This document shows, one piece after another, positions 55,071-64,000 of a stretch of 64,000 nt of DNA. The position numbers were made by a program, and so were the translations under genes. Source of the stretch: Megalonaias nervosa (lineage: Eukaryota; Mollusca; Bivalvia; Unionida; Unionidae); assembly GCA_016617855.1 (NCBI GenBank), contig JAECUM010092831.1, positions 124,001 through 188,000 on the forward strand, in the 5' to 3' direction. The number at the start of each line of letters is the position of its first letter. Positions within the stretch are counted from its first letter, which is position 1. The notes under the pieces are model-generated. The model was not told the DNA's origin and ran no database searches. It saw nothing but the letters and a program-made list of their open reading frames with translations.

Positions 55071-56655
55071 TGTGTGAGGGATTTCTTTCCCTTGGTCTAT
55101 GTGAGGGATTTCTTGTGTGGTTGGGGTGGGATTCTACTCATCTGTGGTATTCTTCTCTCTCCCGTTTCTCCCAATTCCTTCTCCTCTTCCTCCCCAACTT
55201 TCTCCAAATTCCTTCTCCTCCTCGACTTTTCTATACTCCTCCTCCTCCTCCTCAACTTCTCTATACTCCTCAACTTCTATATTCCTTCTCCTCCTTCTCC
55301 ACTTTCTCCTCCAGACTCCTTTTCCTCCTCCACCTTCTATCCACCTTCCCTCCACCGACTAGACTTCTGTCAACTTTGACTGTTTGGCTAGTCTCAATTC
55401 CATCTCCACCTCTTGGAGACTCAGGACTCAATTGAACCGTATGTTGTCTGTCCCCAAAATAGCTTCCTGTCAAAACACAAGGATGGTACAATATTTTTCC
55501 TTAGCCCTCTCATCTCACACTGCACCCAGTCTATCATCAGATAACGGCTATTAAATTTCTTCAGTCATGCATTCATTCACATCGAGATACCCATATGTTC
55601 TTGTATGGTAAAACATCATAATACAGCATGGTATCAATTACTTCTTATAGATGCATCAGTAAATTCTGTCACATCAGTACATATTCCTAATCCTGTTATA
55701 CTGCACAATATCATAATAATCAGACGCATTCCTTTACCTTACACTCATACAAAGTACACAAATATTCAAATATCCATGCTCTGATATACGCATACGTACG
55801 TCCATAGTAACTAATCTTACATACTCCAACCATTTTCCAAACTCACAATTCAAGCATGCATAAATTCTAACATAATGCATTAATAAATGCACTGGTTTAC
55901 TACGGAATAACCTAATAGCGAATTACAAAATTAAATCTGAGAACATGCTAATAATCTACATAATTTTCTATGTAATGCTCAAGCCCATTTCTCAAATGCA
56001 CATGTAAATGAAACACTACAAAGGTAATTATACATACTAAATGATGCTAGTAATTAAGTATACATACTACAAATAATTACAATTATGATGCTGTATTATT
56101 CTGCAAAAAACAAGCAAATAACTTATTGACCTTTTCGAAGCATTGTCTTTCCACAGAATCTGCCTCTAAGTTTTACCGCCAAATTACAAGTGGCTTTCTT
56201 GGAGTTACCTTATTGCTTAGCAATCTGTCTAGGCGAAACTAACTTTTCATTTATGAGTTATGAAAGTTATCATTCGGATCTGAATTGTAATCACACCCTC
56301 TGTCTCAATTCTGATTGGATGCTGCTGTGAACCGATCCAATCAAACTTAGTGGACAATGCCCCTCTTGCTGTCTGTCAACGTGGGGACTGATGAGAACAT
56401 GCCCCGCTCACCCCCTGGGCTTCCCCCTGATCTTAGGACTAAGCTGTAAAACATAGGTGTGAAGTGGTGCGATCTATCACCTGTGCCGATTCAAGATTCC
56501 TGGTCTCTGGCTAGTCATGTAACCTTGCATAAGAGATTAACACTAGCCCGTGGCAACCTTGAGACATCAAACACTTGGCTGCGGTAATATTCCCAAGACA
56601 GATATTATAGCTTGCTTATATATGATTTTGTAGCTGGGGCTTAGCAAACGTGACA
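55071..56655. mobile_element. Unclassified 1.6 kb insertion in family A array, TG...CA ends
   Basis: The array text 'acattcatcccttggtc' stops at 55070 and continues as 'gtctagttggtcc' at 56656, so the insert is bounded to within a few bases with a 3-4 bp repeated GTC(T). It begins TGTG and ends GACA, as long terminal repeats do. It contains a pyrimidine-rich tract at 55150-55360 and a comparatively GC-rich right third. No open frame with a recognisable domain. A solo LTR is one reading; a TIR element is not supported because the ends are not inverted repeats. Confidence 0.6.
55150..55365. repeat. Polypyrimidine tract, (CTCCTC)-rich, plus strand
   Basis: About 210 bp almost entirely C and T on the plus strand, built from CTCCTT/CTCCTC/TTCTCC words. 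The overlapping Ser/Pro/Leu-rich and Glu/Arg-rich frames (55065-55491 on both strands) are by-products of this composition. Mirror-like stretches could form triplex DNA. Confidence 0.9.
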
Positions 56656-57807
56656 GTCTAGTTGGTCCTGAACAAAAATGGTGCCACTTGGACATTCATT
56701 GTGGTCACCACAGAGGCCATCTTGAAAATCTTGTTATTGCTACTACTCTTGAATGGATTGTGATATCAGCATGGTTTGTTATCTTTGCTCCTCCTAAACT
56801 GACAATCATATCAACATGGGGTTTTCACGAAAAATCTTCTTATGATATCTAGTTGATCCTAAATGAAAATGGTTCCACCTGGACATCTGATATGACCACC
56901 ACATCAATCATTTTGAAATTCTTGTTATTGCTACTTCTCCTGAATGGATGGTTGTATCAGCATGAGGTTTACACTGGAAGAAATTTATATTTCCTAGTTT
57001 ATCCAAAATGAAGATGGTGCCAATCTCATGTCTAATATGACTACCATGGCAGCCATCTTGAAAATATTCTTGTTGCTACTCCTGAATAGAAAGTGACATC
57101 AGCATGGAATTCCTGTCAGAAAACTCTTTGTGATGTCTGGTTGGTCCATCAATGATAAAGGTGCAGCCTGAGCATCCAATATGGCAGCCACATCTTAAAA
57201 ATTCTGTTATCACTACTCTTCCAGAATGGATGGTCATAATGGTATCATTGGATTTTCAGAGAAAGACTTTTTATAATGTCTAATTGATACAAAATGAAAA
57301 GGTGCCAAACTGAAATCTAGTATGGCCACCATGGCAGCCATCTTAAAATTCTTGTTAATCTTACTCCTCTTAAACGGAAAGTATTATTGACATGGAGTTT
57401 TCACCAGGAAACTAGTTATGTTATCGTGAATGAAAATGGTGCCAATCTGACCTAACTATGGCTGTCACAATGTACATATTGAAAATCTTGGTGCTTATTC
57501 TCCTGAAGAGATGGTGGCATTAACATTAGCTTTTCATCAAAGTCTGCAAACGGCATCTAATTTATCCTAAATGAAAATGGTATTGATCTTTTGTCCAATA
57601 TAACTGACACATTGGCTGATTTGAAAATCGTATTGCTCAAGAGCATCTGAAAGGGTTTCAACACATGGAATTAAAAAGAACAGTGGTCTTGAATTCCTGG
57701 AAATTCTTTTTGGATAGTAGAGCGCCTGTCCCTTCAAGAGATTCTTGTTCAAGATGGCATGGTCTGTGAGCCTATCCATTTACTTCCCATATTTAACTAG
57801 GTTTGTT

Positions 57808-57811
57808 AGCT
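57808..57811. repeat. Left target-site duplication AGCT of the TIR transposon
   Basis: AGCT here and at 63773-63776. Joining the outer flanks gives 'gttagctcacctggcc', which matches the family-A-type head 'tagctcagctggcc' at 19202 and supports a true insertion. Confidence 0.85.
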
Positions 57812-57980
57812 CACTCGTAGAGATTTCCCCAAATGTTTGCTTTTAAAAATTAGCTGGAGAATGACTCCATCAAGGTCGGCTCAGCAGGACTCCAACCTAC
57901 TCCCCACACTAGACAAGAACTGTCACTAATGATTCATAGATGCCAGCACAAGAGGATGCAATACAACTTGGTATTAAACT
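57812..57980 (+). repeat. Left terminal inverted repeat
   Basis: Pairs with 63604-63772. Matched blocks include 'aggactccaacctactcccc', 'gacaagaactgtcactaatg' and 'ggatgcaatacaacttggta'. The first bases inside the repeat also contain a short palindromic 'agctcac..gtgagct' context with the flank. Confidence 0.95.
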
Positions 57981-58155
57981 GTGTCAGTTAGAACTACGTA
58001 CACATGCATTACAAAACTGATATTCTCAGAGATCTTTACATTACAAAGGAAATAGACAATAAAATAATTTACGTATACAAATTTACTTCAGATGAAGATA
58101 TTTTGAATGAAACATTACATGGAAAACATTGCAAAATCTATTTCAAGGCATTTGA

Positions 58156-58529
58156 AAGAACATAGATAATCCACTAAGAGTGAATGGATATGATCCTTTA
58201 CAAGAATGGCAATTGAATGTAACCTTGCCATTCCATCTTCTTCGTGAAGATGGAGCTGTCAACGCTGATAGTATCAGACCACTTTCATTGCCAGCAAGAT
58301 TAGACACCTTCAAACAATTTATGATATCATATTGAACACCTACAATAAGAAGCATGTTGGTATTACCCAGGAAATAAATACATCAATTCTAACAGTCAAT
58401 CATCATAATGTAGCATGTGTACTTGGCATAACACAGTACTGTGGCATCACTCGTGGCATTCATGCAGCTGAAAGGTGGCTAAAGCATGTGGCTGAACCAG
58501 AGAAATTTTACTTTGAATGTTTTATATGA
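58156..58529 (+). pseudogene. Transposon protein, N-terminal segment (frameshifted)
   Basis: Two frames: 58156-58336 ('NPLRVNGYDPLQEWQLNVTL', 'LPFHLLREDGAVNADSIRPL') and 58320-58529 ('TVNHHNVACVLGITQYCGIT', 'HAAERWLKHVAEPEKFYFEC'). They join through a one-base shift near 58320. The sequence looks like ordinary protein-coding DNA and not repeat. I do not recognise a named domain. It lies ~180 bp inside the left TIR, as the start of a transposase would. Confidence 0.7.
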
Positions 58530-58538
58530 AAACATCCC

Positions 58539-58780
58539 TTGCTTTACAAATCAGTGACCAGTGTTGCTTCTGATCTGCATCTGGTCAGTTTACGCGAATG
58601 CCACTTGATTTGGTTCCTTGACAACATTGTCACACTGCAGAAAAGAGCAGATCCTGATCGTGGCCCAAGCCATACAACACATATATGCACACTACCGATT
58701 ACAGTGAAAGGGCTTCCAAAAGACGAGGTCACTTTAGATTGGAATCTGGAAGAATGAGATGGTGATCCAAATGTGGTTGT
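58539..58780 (+). pseudogene. Transposon protein, second segment
   Basis: The frame reads 'VSLRECHLIWFLDNIVTLQK', 'PSHTTHICTLPITVKGLPKD', 'VTLDWNLEE' and stops with TGA at ~58757. Continues the same coding direction after a short break. No named domain recognised. Degenerate copy. Confidence 0.65.
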
Positions 58781-58917
58781 AAAGATCGAATAGTACTGAA
58801 CAAGAATGATATTGCGAGATGCAGATTCAATCTATCTGAGGGAAGAAACAGTCATGCAGATGTTGCTCACCCAACATACATGTATATTTTGGGATTTACA
58901 TCACAGCTTCATCTACA

Positions 58918-59619
58918 TTGCAAGATCTACTTAATGATGCAGCAGAACGGTCTACCACTGCCATCAAAGGCAATGAGATCTCCTCATTGGAGAACTCATT
59001 CCAAGATCCAAGCATTATGGAAGATCCCATATACTCAGCCACCAAAGGAGTAGATCAGTCATGTAGTGATGAAGAGGACGCTGAATTGGATGACTTAGTA
59101 CTTGACCATTCACATGGACTCTCGGATATTTTTGCTCATAGTGTAGCTCAGCTGTCCACAATCGAAGAGGTTTCTTCGCTGCCACAAAGAATGATGAACT
59201 AGAAGCAGAAGAACTTTTGAATGAATGCACTTTGATTCTTAAAAGCATTCCTATAACAAACACAAGCAGTTCTGCTCTAGCAAGTAGACCTTGTAACATC
59301 ATGCCACATACGTCAACCATGCAGCCTGAAGAAGACTGGACAGTTCATTTAGATGGTTCGCTATCAAGACAATCATCTGTGTCAATAATTTCTTGCCTAA
59401 ACCTTTCAGAAGATCATGAAATATCTACTGAAGGCAGCACAACATGTAACAGAAGATAGCACTTTAGCAGAAGAATGTAACGAACCATCAAAGTCAATAA
59501 AACCCCTGCCATTCAAGAAATATCAACCACCATGCCTTCTCTGCAAACCCCCACCTCCAGCAATTGGAAAAGATGATGATAAATGGAAACTAAAAGAATC
59601 CTTTATGACTGACTTGTAA
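58918..59619 (+). pseudogene. Transposon protein, acidic middle region
   Basis: Three overlapping frames (58918-59202, 59217-59459, 59416-59619). The first is Asp/Glu/Ser-rich ('VDQSCSDEEDAELDDLVLDH') and probably a flexible, non-conserved spacer. The last ends 'CLLCKPPPPAIGKDDDKWKL'. Frame changes near 59205 and 59440 show decay. Confidence 0.6.
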
Positions 59620-60629
59620 AAAGTGGACAGATTGTTCAAGAACAAAGTGAAAAAGACCGTATTTTATTTGCTCCAGATCAGATAATTGCATCAAATTTGT
59701 TCATTCTCATGGAAGAAAATGTGAAGTACAGAAAATTCTTTCCAGAATTTCCTGTTCTTCACCTCATGAAATCCAAGATAACCATCTTGTTTAGTGCTTA
59801 TAAACATGTGGCATATTCCATCTTCTGAAATTTCTTCAGGATGATGAGGACGAAACAGAGTGGACTAAATTAGTTACCATAACACATATTGAAACAACAA
59901 GAAGAAATATCTGAAGGCTATCTTCAACTCTCCATTTGGCAATCTTCGTAAGATTCGTTGAGTGTCTTGAGCCACCCACCGCAAAATCTCTGATAGAACA
60001 CATGGCAGTGATGTCTGTCCTCAGAAGATCTTGAAGGCAAATGGGATGGAAAATATCTTGAATTCATTGATGCAGCTTGTGATAGCATTGGAACCTTCCT
60101 GCTTCATGTAGAATTGATGAGGCATTGTGATGAAATTGTTGGACTGTCGATAGCTGAGAGAATTAGTGGAACTCATGGATATAATTTGCTACTTTCCACA
60201 GTCAAAGCATCCTTGCCATTTGCGTTTGTAAATGGTGCTGCATCATATGGCACATTTTCTATCCATCTTCTGTGTGAACATTTTAGTGCTGGATATTTTC
60301 ACCAGCAACTCAAAGCCTCACTTTTTGCAACACCACATCATGGAAGTGATACCAACTTCAGTTTGGATTCTCAACGTGAAATGGATCATCGTGATGCCCT
60401 GAAAACATTCAGACCATCAGCAGCATTAGAAGCTATTGTTCCAAGAATGTCAGCAATAGACATATTATTAAGTGCAGACGAATCGGTTTCAAAATGTAAC
60501 ACCAAAAAAAAAATACGTACTGTCAAAGAGGAAGATGAATTATATAAGCATGAGCAGTTTCTTGGAAAATATGTGACTGAGAGAGATCTACAACATGTAA
60601 TACCAACTATAAGAATGATTCTGCGTTGA
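59617..60629 (+). pseudogene. Transposon protein, conserved central region
   Basis: The frame from ~59617 to 59826 reads 'IASNLFILMEENVKYRKFFP', 'EFPVLHLMKSKITILFSAYK'. After a decayed gap, 60114-60629 (171 codons) reads 'MMRHCDEIVGLSIAERISGT', 'SAGYFHQQLKASLFATPHHG', 'NFSLDSQREMDHRDALKTFR'. The second piece is the longest and best preserved of the element. Conserved-looking acidic and histidine residues (D-S-Q-R-E-M-D-H-R-D) could belong to a catalytic core, but this is a guess. The reading breaks at a TGA after 'IRMILR'. Confidence 0.7.
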
Positions 60630-60692
60630 GGAACCCTACCGACACATGAAGATCAGGTACCACAGAACATAAATGAATTCAAGTCCACACCT

Positions 60693-61496
60693 TTGCCTGG
60701 GTGTATCTTGGTCAGAAAAACGTTGCAAATTGGAAATTGTCTCGTCAAAAGATACTTGTGTCAACAGAGCTTGTTTTCTCTTACTGAGTATGACATGACA
60801 TGCCTTGACAATATTGATGCGTCCATTGTTCTAAAGCAACGTGTGAAAGCTGGAAAGAGTGCTACCATCACACGTGCAAAATTTAAACCTTGGAAGACTG
60901 ATGTAACTGCAAAACAAGAAAAGAAAGAAAATGCTACTGAAGCTTGACAAATTCAACGAGCATACCACATTAGATATGAATATTGTCAAGCTGTTGTTAC
61001 ATCTGAGTGCACTAATGGAAATGTTTCAAAGTCCAAAGGTGTATGGACTGCTTCGGTTTCACTCTTGGCTGAGTTTAATAAGGATGAAAATAATGAAATT
61101 TCACCTAAGGGTGATCATCAAAAGAAGGACGCAAGCTTAATTCTACTTGAAGAGAAGAAAGTTCCTGTTCGTATCTCCCAAAGGACAACCACATACCTAG
61201 TAGAGTTTGCTGGGGTCAAATTTAAAGCATTTGGCGGATCTGGGCTTCAATATCTGCAGTACGTACAAAACGGAGTTTTGAGGTGGTTGCTGAAAGAATT
61301 CTTGTTTGCATCACATGTTGTTATATGTGAAGAGAAGTATTATTTCACCCCAAATGGCCTAAAATCCATGACTAGGGCGAAAAGAACCAAAGAAATTAAA
61401 ACTGACATCTACCACTTAAAAGATGACGGTGAGATTATCAGCGCAGAAAATATTACCAAACCTGCAGTCACTAAAGCCATGAAGGGGAAAAAATGA
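60693..61496 (+). pseudogene. Transposon protein, linker and pre-nuclease region
   Basis: 60693-60947 is Lys-rich at its end ('KFKPWKTDVTAKQEKKENAT'). 61065-61496 (143 codons) carries 'YLVEFAGVKFKAFGGSGLQY', 'HVVICEEKYYFTPNGLKSMT' and a basic tail 'KPAVTKAMKGKK'. The block 'VICEEKY..TP' leads toward the nuclease-like part downstream. Frames differ by single shifts at about 60940 and 61060. Confidence 0.65.
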
Positions 61497-61502
61497 TCAG
61501 CA

Positions 61503-62112
61503 ATTTTCTGACTAGTCATGTGAGAGAACTTTGAATCATGAAAGATATCGTTCTAGATATAGATAGTGAGTATTATCTCAGTCTATTCGCATGTGATACT
61601 CCTGAGCATCACAAAGAGATACCATGTAAACAGTGGATATCCCAGTATGGTCCCATTTTGCATCAGACAAAGGATATTTAAGTTCTGAGGAGTTGGACAT
61701 CAAGCAAAAGAAAGGTAAGGCAGAGCTAGCTCAGTCAGATTGACTTTGTTATATTGCAACCAGACTTAAAAAAGGAGATAATGTTGTCAGCTATGTATCT
61801 TCAGAGGACATTGATAGTATTCCCATACATATTCTAGCTGTTGCATTGTATTTGCCTCGAAAGAATCTTGTCAATGTCATCATCAGAAAGCCTGGAAATG
61901 CTGGTAAGCTCGATATCTACAACATCACAGGAATCATCAGGGCTATTGAAATGAGATATAATGAAGACAAAATAGCGGTGATTCTGTCTTTCATTCTCAG
62001 CTTGGGTAGTAACAACTTTATTCCTAAATTTTATGGGATCTCACACGCAGAGTGGTTGAAAGGTATATTTGAAAATGAAACCTTCAGGAGAAATCTCTTA
62101 AGATCCGCTTAA
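61503..62112 (+). pseudogene. Transposon protein C-terminus, XPG/FEN/XRN-like nuclease remnant
   Basis: From ~61720 the frame reads 'YVSSEDIDSIPIHILAVALY' (S-x-D-I-D, seen in FEN/XPG active sites) and, near 62010, 'LSFILSLGSNNFIPKFYGIS'. XPG, FEN and XRN nucleases have a G-x-D-F/Y loop with catalytic Asp here (XRN: G-N-D-F-I/L-P). In this copy the aspartate position reads Asn, so activity is probably lost. The frame closes with TAA at ~62110. The similarity is by eye and short. If correct, it ties the element to AcademX-type transposons. Confidence 0.6.
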
Positions 62113-62147
62113 GACCAGACTCTGGGCATCTCAGTGTAACCATTGAC

Positions 62148-62162
62148 CCGGGGGGGGGGGGG
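62148..62162. repeat. G-run just after the coding remnant
   Basis: About 11 consecutive G's following 'gacccg', isolated in AT-rich DNA. Confidence 0.95.
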
Positions 62163-62732
62163 TTTACATAAGTCTGCTGAAGAACCTCTACTGCCCTAGC
62201 AAGCATGATGCTGAAAGACTTCCCTTGGAAGAAGTAAGACAATTAAAGATAAAACTGCCTGGGAAAGGTGTAAGAAGCCCAAAGTTGTGGATGCTTCCAG
62301 TTACTGCATTTATTTTGCAGGAAGAGACGAGATGTTTGAAGATATAACCAATACTTCAGACTGTGGCTGAACAAGTAATGAATGCATACAATTCTTTCAA
62401 TATAGCCTCCCTGTTAATTCATATTGGTTAATTGGATCTGTATATTTCCCAGTATACTTGCAACTGTATCAGTTTTAGTCATAACAGTATGAATTTTGTC
62501 TCAATAGATTTTGAACTACTATGTAGTGGTTTTCATATCAACATTCTACATTGCTTTGGCATTTTTTAGATTGACTTTAATTCAAATTTGCCTTACGTTT
62601 TGATCATAAATATGTATTCAATATAATTATGTGGTTTCACCATAATAGAACAATATGTATTGATTTGTCTGCCATGAAGAAAGAATCCTAGAACTCAATA
62701 GCCCCTGGCTAGTGTCTCAGGTTTGCTGGAAG

Positions 62733-62772
62733 CACACACACACACACACACAGATGTGTGTGTGTGTGTGTA
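62733..62772. repeat. (CA)n followed by (TG)n: self-complementary microsatellite
   Basis: 'cacacacacacacacacaca' + 'gatgtgtgtgtgtgtgtgtg' makes an inverted repeat of about 18 bp arms with almost no loop. It can extrude as a hairpin or cruciform. Confidence 0.95.
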
Positions 62773-62958
62773 GACACCCACACAAACAAGAACATTTAGT
62801 TAAGCAAAATGTTGATTTGGAAAGTTAATATTTTTCATTCATCATTTTTTTGTTCACACTGTTTATCTTTACAGTTAAGCTAATACAGCATGTAGTGTGC
62901 GTGTGTGTATGTGGATGTTTTCAATTGAATCTAAAGTGTATGTGTCAGATATTATGAT

Positions 62959-62992
62959 ATTATAATTTAAATACATGTATTTAAATTATAAT
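62959..62992. repeat. Perfect 34 bp palindrome inside the transposon 3' region
   Basis: Centred between 62975 and 62976 on ATACA|TGTAT. Every base from 62959 to 62992 pairs, with no spacer. A second palindrome (18 bp, centre 'gtatatatac') follows at 63039-63056. Confidence 0.95.
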
Positions 62993-63038
62993 TTGAAATA
63001 AGTCTAGGATGGAGTCGGCATGTCGATGTATGCTCTCA

Positions 63039-63056
63039 GAAAGTATATATACTTTC
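63039..63056. repeat. Perfect 18 bp palindrome
   Basis: GAAAGTATATATACTTTC, 47 bp after the 34 bp palindrome and within the same element. Confidence 0.95.
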
Positions 63057-63603
63057 AGTGATTGCATACATTCGGTATAAAAGTATTTTTACTACTACAT
63101 TCATAAATAGTTGACTTGTTTTTGATAGACTAAAGAACAATTATCCCATATGTTTCAGTTAACATGCAGAACAGCATTTTGTGTAGTTGGTTTAATTTCC
63201 GTTATTGGCTATCTATTCAAAATTTATGTTGCTTTATTTTCACCAACTTAAATGACACACTGAAAAATTATGTTGATTTAAATCTATATCAGATTTTCTT
63301 CAGATGCAAATATGTAAAATGCATTTTATTTTTTATCAGCAAAAAATCATAAAAAAATATAATGCCTCAAAAAAGGGAACTCTCGTGAAACTAAGAAAAC
63401 TCTCATGAAAATACTTTCCTATCAGTTTTGATTGAAAAATCTGGCTATTTAAGTTTTTTGCTAGCTGTAAATTTCTTTCTAAGATAAGTATATATCAGTG
63501 GTTTACACAAAATTTACTGGTAAATGGTATTAAACAGGAACTAAATATATCTGATGGACAATGCATAAATGCTGCTCTTGTATTATGTTTAATGTATGTC
63601 ATT

Positions 63604-63772
63604 AGTTTAATACCAAGTTGTATTGCATCCTTTGATGCTGGCACCTATTAATCATTAGTGACAGTTCTTGTCTGGTGTGGGGAGTAGACTGGAGTCCTGC
63701 TGAGCTGACCTTGATGGGGTCATTCTCAGCTAATTTTAAAAGCAAAAACATTTGGAAAAATCTCTAGGAGTG
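63604..63772 (-). repeat. Right terminal inverted repeat
   Basis: Reverse complement of 57812-57980 with scattered substitutions and small indels. The outer end is ...CTCTAGGAGTG. Confidence 0.95.
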
Positions 63773-64000
63773 AGCTCACCTGGCCAAAAGTCCAAGAGAG
63801 CTTATGGTACCTCCATCATCCATCTGTTTAATGTCCGTCTTGGGAACTATGGTACCTCAGTTGTTTGACTGTCAGACTCAGTATGTCCCTGGAGAAAAAT
63901 ACTTAGCTCCTGTTTACTCAGCATAATGAATTTAAAGTGCCATTAAAAACCAACTAAACCCCAAAAGTTGCTTGTTTACCACTCTGGAACCCATATTTCT
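63773..64000 (+). repeat. Right flank: 'tagctcacctggcc' dispersed repeat, cut by window end
   Basis: After the AGCT duplication the text 'cacctggccaaaagtccaagagagcttatgg' followed by 'ccatcatccatctgtttaatgtccg' matches the head of the family A-type elements (19202, 34355, 54912). The TIR transposon therefore inserted into the first bases of such an element. Confidence 0.75.

Larger units (their letters stand above)
54905..57805 (+). repeat. Tandem-repeat element, family A, locus 5 (split)
   Basis: Head 'tagctctacatgtcatagatcagaagaccttatagg' and lead-in 'agcacaacttttgtatgag', 'aagctactaggagcattg' at 54910-55060. Then a 1.6 kb insertion, then about seven ~145 bp units from 56656 ('gtctagttggtcctgaacaaaaatggtgcc') to ~57650. 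The right edge adjoins the TIR transposon at 57812. Confidence 0.85.
57812..63772 (+). mobile_element. 5.96 kb DNA transposon with 169 bp TIRs; candidate AcademX-type
   Basis: The terminal inverted repeats are 57812-57980 and 63604-63772 (169 bp each by my alignment, ~90% alike), beginning CACTCGTAGAGATTT and CACTCCTAGAGATTT. A 4 bp AGCT target duplication flanks them. The interior is dominated by plus-strand coding remnants (58156-62111) of one large protein, broken by frameshifts and stops. Its C-terminal part resembles XPG/FEN/XRN-type nuclease text. Academ-superfamily transposons are known for 3-4 bp target duplications and, in the AcademX group, an XPG-like nuclease. That fits, but I cannot confirm the transposase family without a search. 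The non-coding 3' region (62112-63603) is unusually long and holds two perfect palindromes and a CA/TG hairpin. Confidence 0.9.

Noticed and set aside
54628..55100. Second zinc-finger exon of the nuclear receptor close downstream
   Set aside because: Searched for a G-F-F-R-R type coding start after a splice acceptor in the following DNA and found none; the region soon becomes family A repeat.
55065..55491. Several overlapping 70-106 codon frames on both strands
   Set aside because: By-product of the polypyrimidine tract: few stop codons occur in C/T-only DNA. The proteins are Ser/Pro/Leu or Glu/Arg runs.

Overview
This is an AT-rich eukaryotic nuclear window. It has no operons, almost no long intact reading frames, and dense layers of nested transposable-element remains. 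The repeat types (tRNA-headed SINEs with a conserved 3' body, 145-150 bp tandem-repeat elements, DIRS, Polinton and XPG-type transposon fragments) point to a lophotrochozoan, most likely a mollusc. That assignment is inference from repeat style, not from a species match.

Only one host exon is convincing: the first zinc finger of a nuclear receptor (54512-54627, + strand). It has good splice sites and an intron right after the P-box, and it looks ROR/HR3-like (NR1 group). The rest of that gene is not visible, so much of the window is probably intronic or intergenic DNA around it.

Layout. 0-5 kb: a ~150 bp tandem-repeat element split by a SINE, then a second dispersed repeat carrying a broken Polinton/Maverick DNA polymerase B fragment. 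5-15 kb: a TIR element carrying the start of a RecQ-like helicase, SINEs, a ~60 bp minisatellite. 15-17 kb: a decayed DIRS retroelement (RNase H plus tyrosine recombinase) with a MITE inside it. 18-28 kb: a hairpin MITE, tandem-repeat elements, a ~1.3 kb duplicated segment, and a second helicase-carrying TIR element inserted in a tandem-repeat array. 29-32 kb: a minus-strand non-LTR retrotransposon (endonuclease, reverse transcriptase, microsatellite tail). 34-37 kb: another ~145 bp array and a 50 bp minisatellite. 38-43 kb: microsatellites and a very decayed plus-strand LINE. 43-54 kb: SINEs in two inverted pairs, the longest ~145 bp array, a Tigger/pogo-like element with TA target duplications, and a hAT MITE just upstream of the receptor exon. 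54.9-57.8 kb: another ~145 bp array split by an unclassified insertion. 57.8-63.8 kb: a 5.96 kb DNA transposon with 169 bp terminal inverted repeats and a 4 bp AGCT target duplication. It encodes a large, frameshifted protein whose end resembles an XPG/FEN/XRN nuclease.

The most interesting objects are (1) the 57812-63772 transposon, which may be an AcademX-type element or a relative; (2) the two ~500 bp TIR elements that both retain the same RecQ helicase N-terminus, implying a larger parent transposon encoding a helicase; and (3) the 145-150 bp tandem-repeat element families found at several loci.
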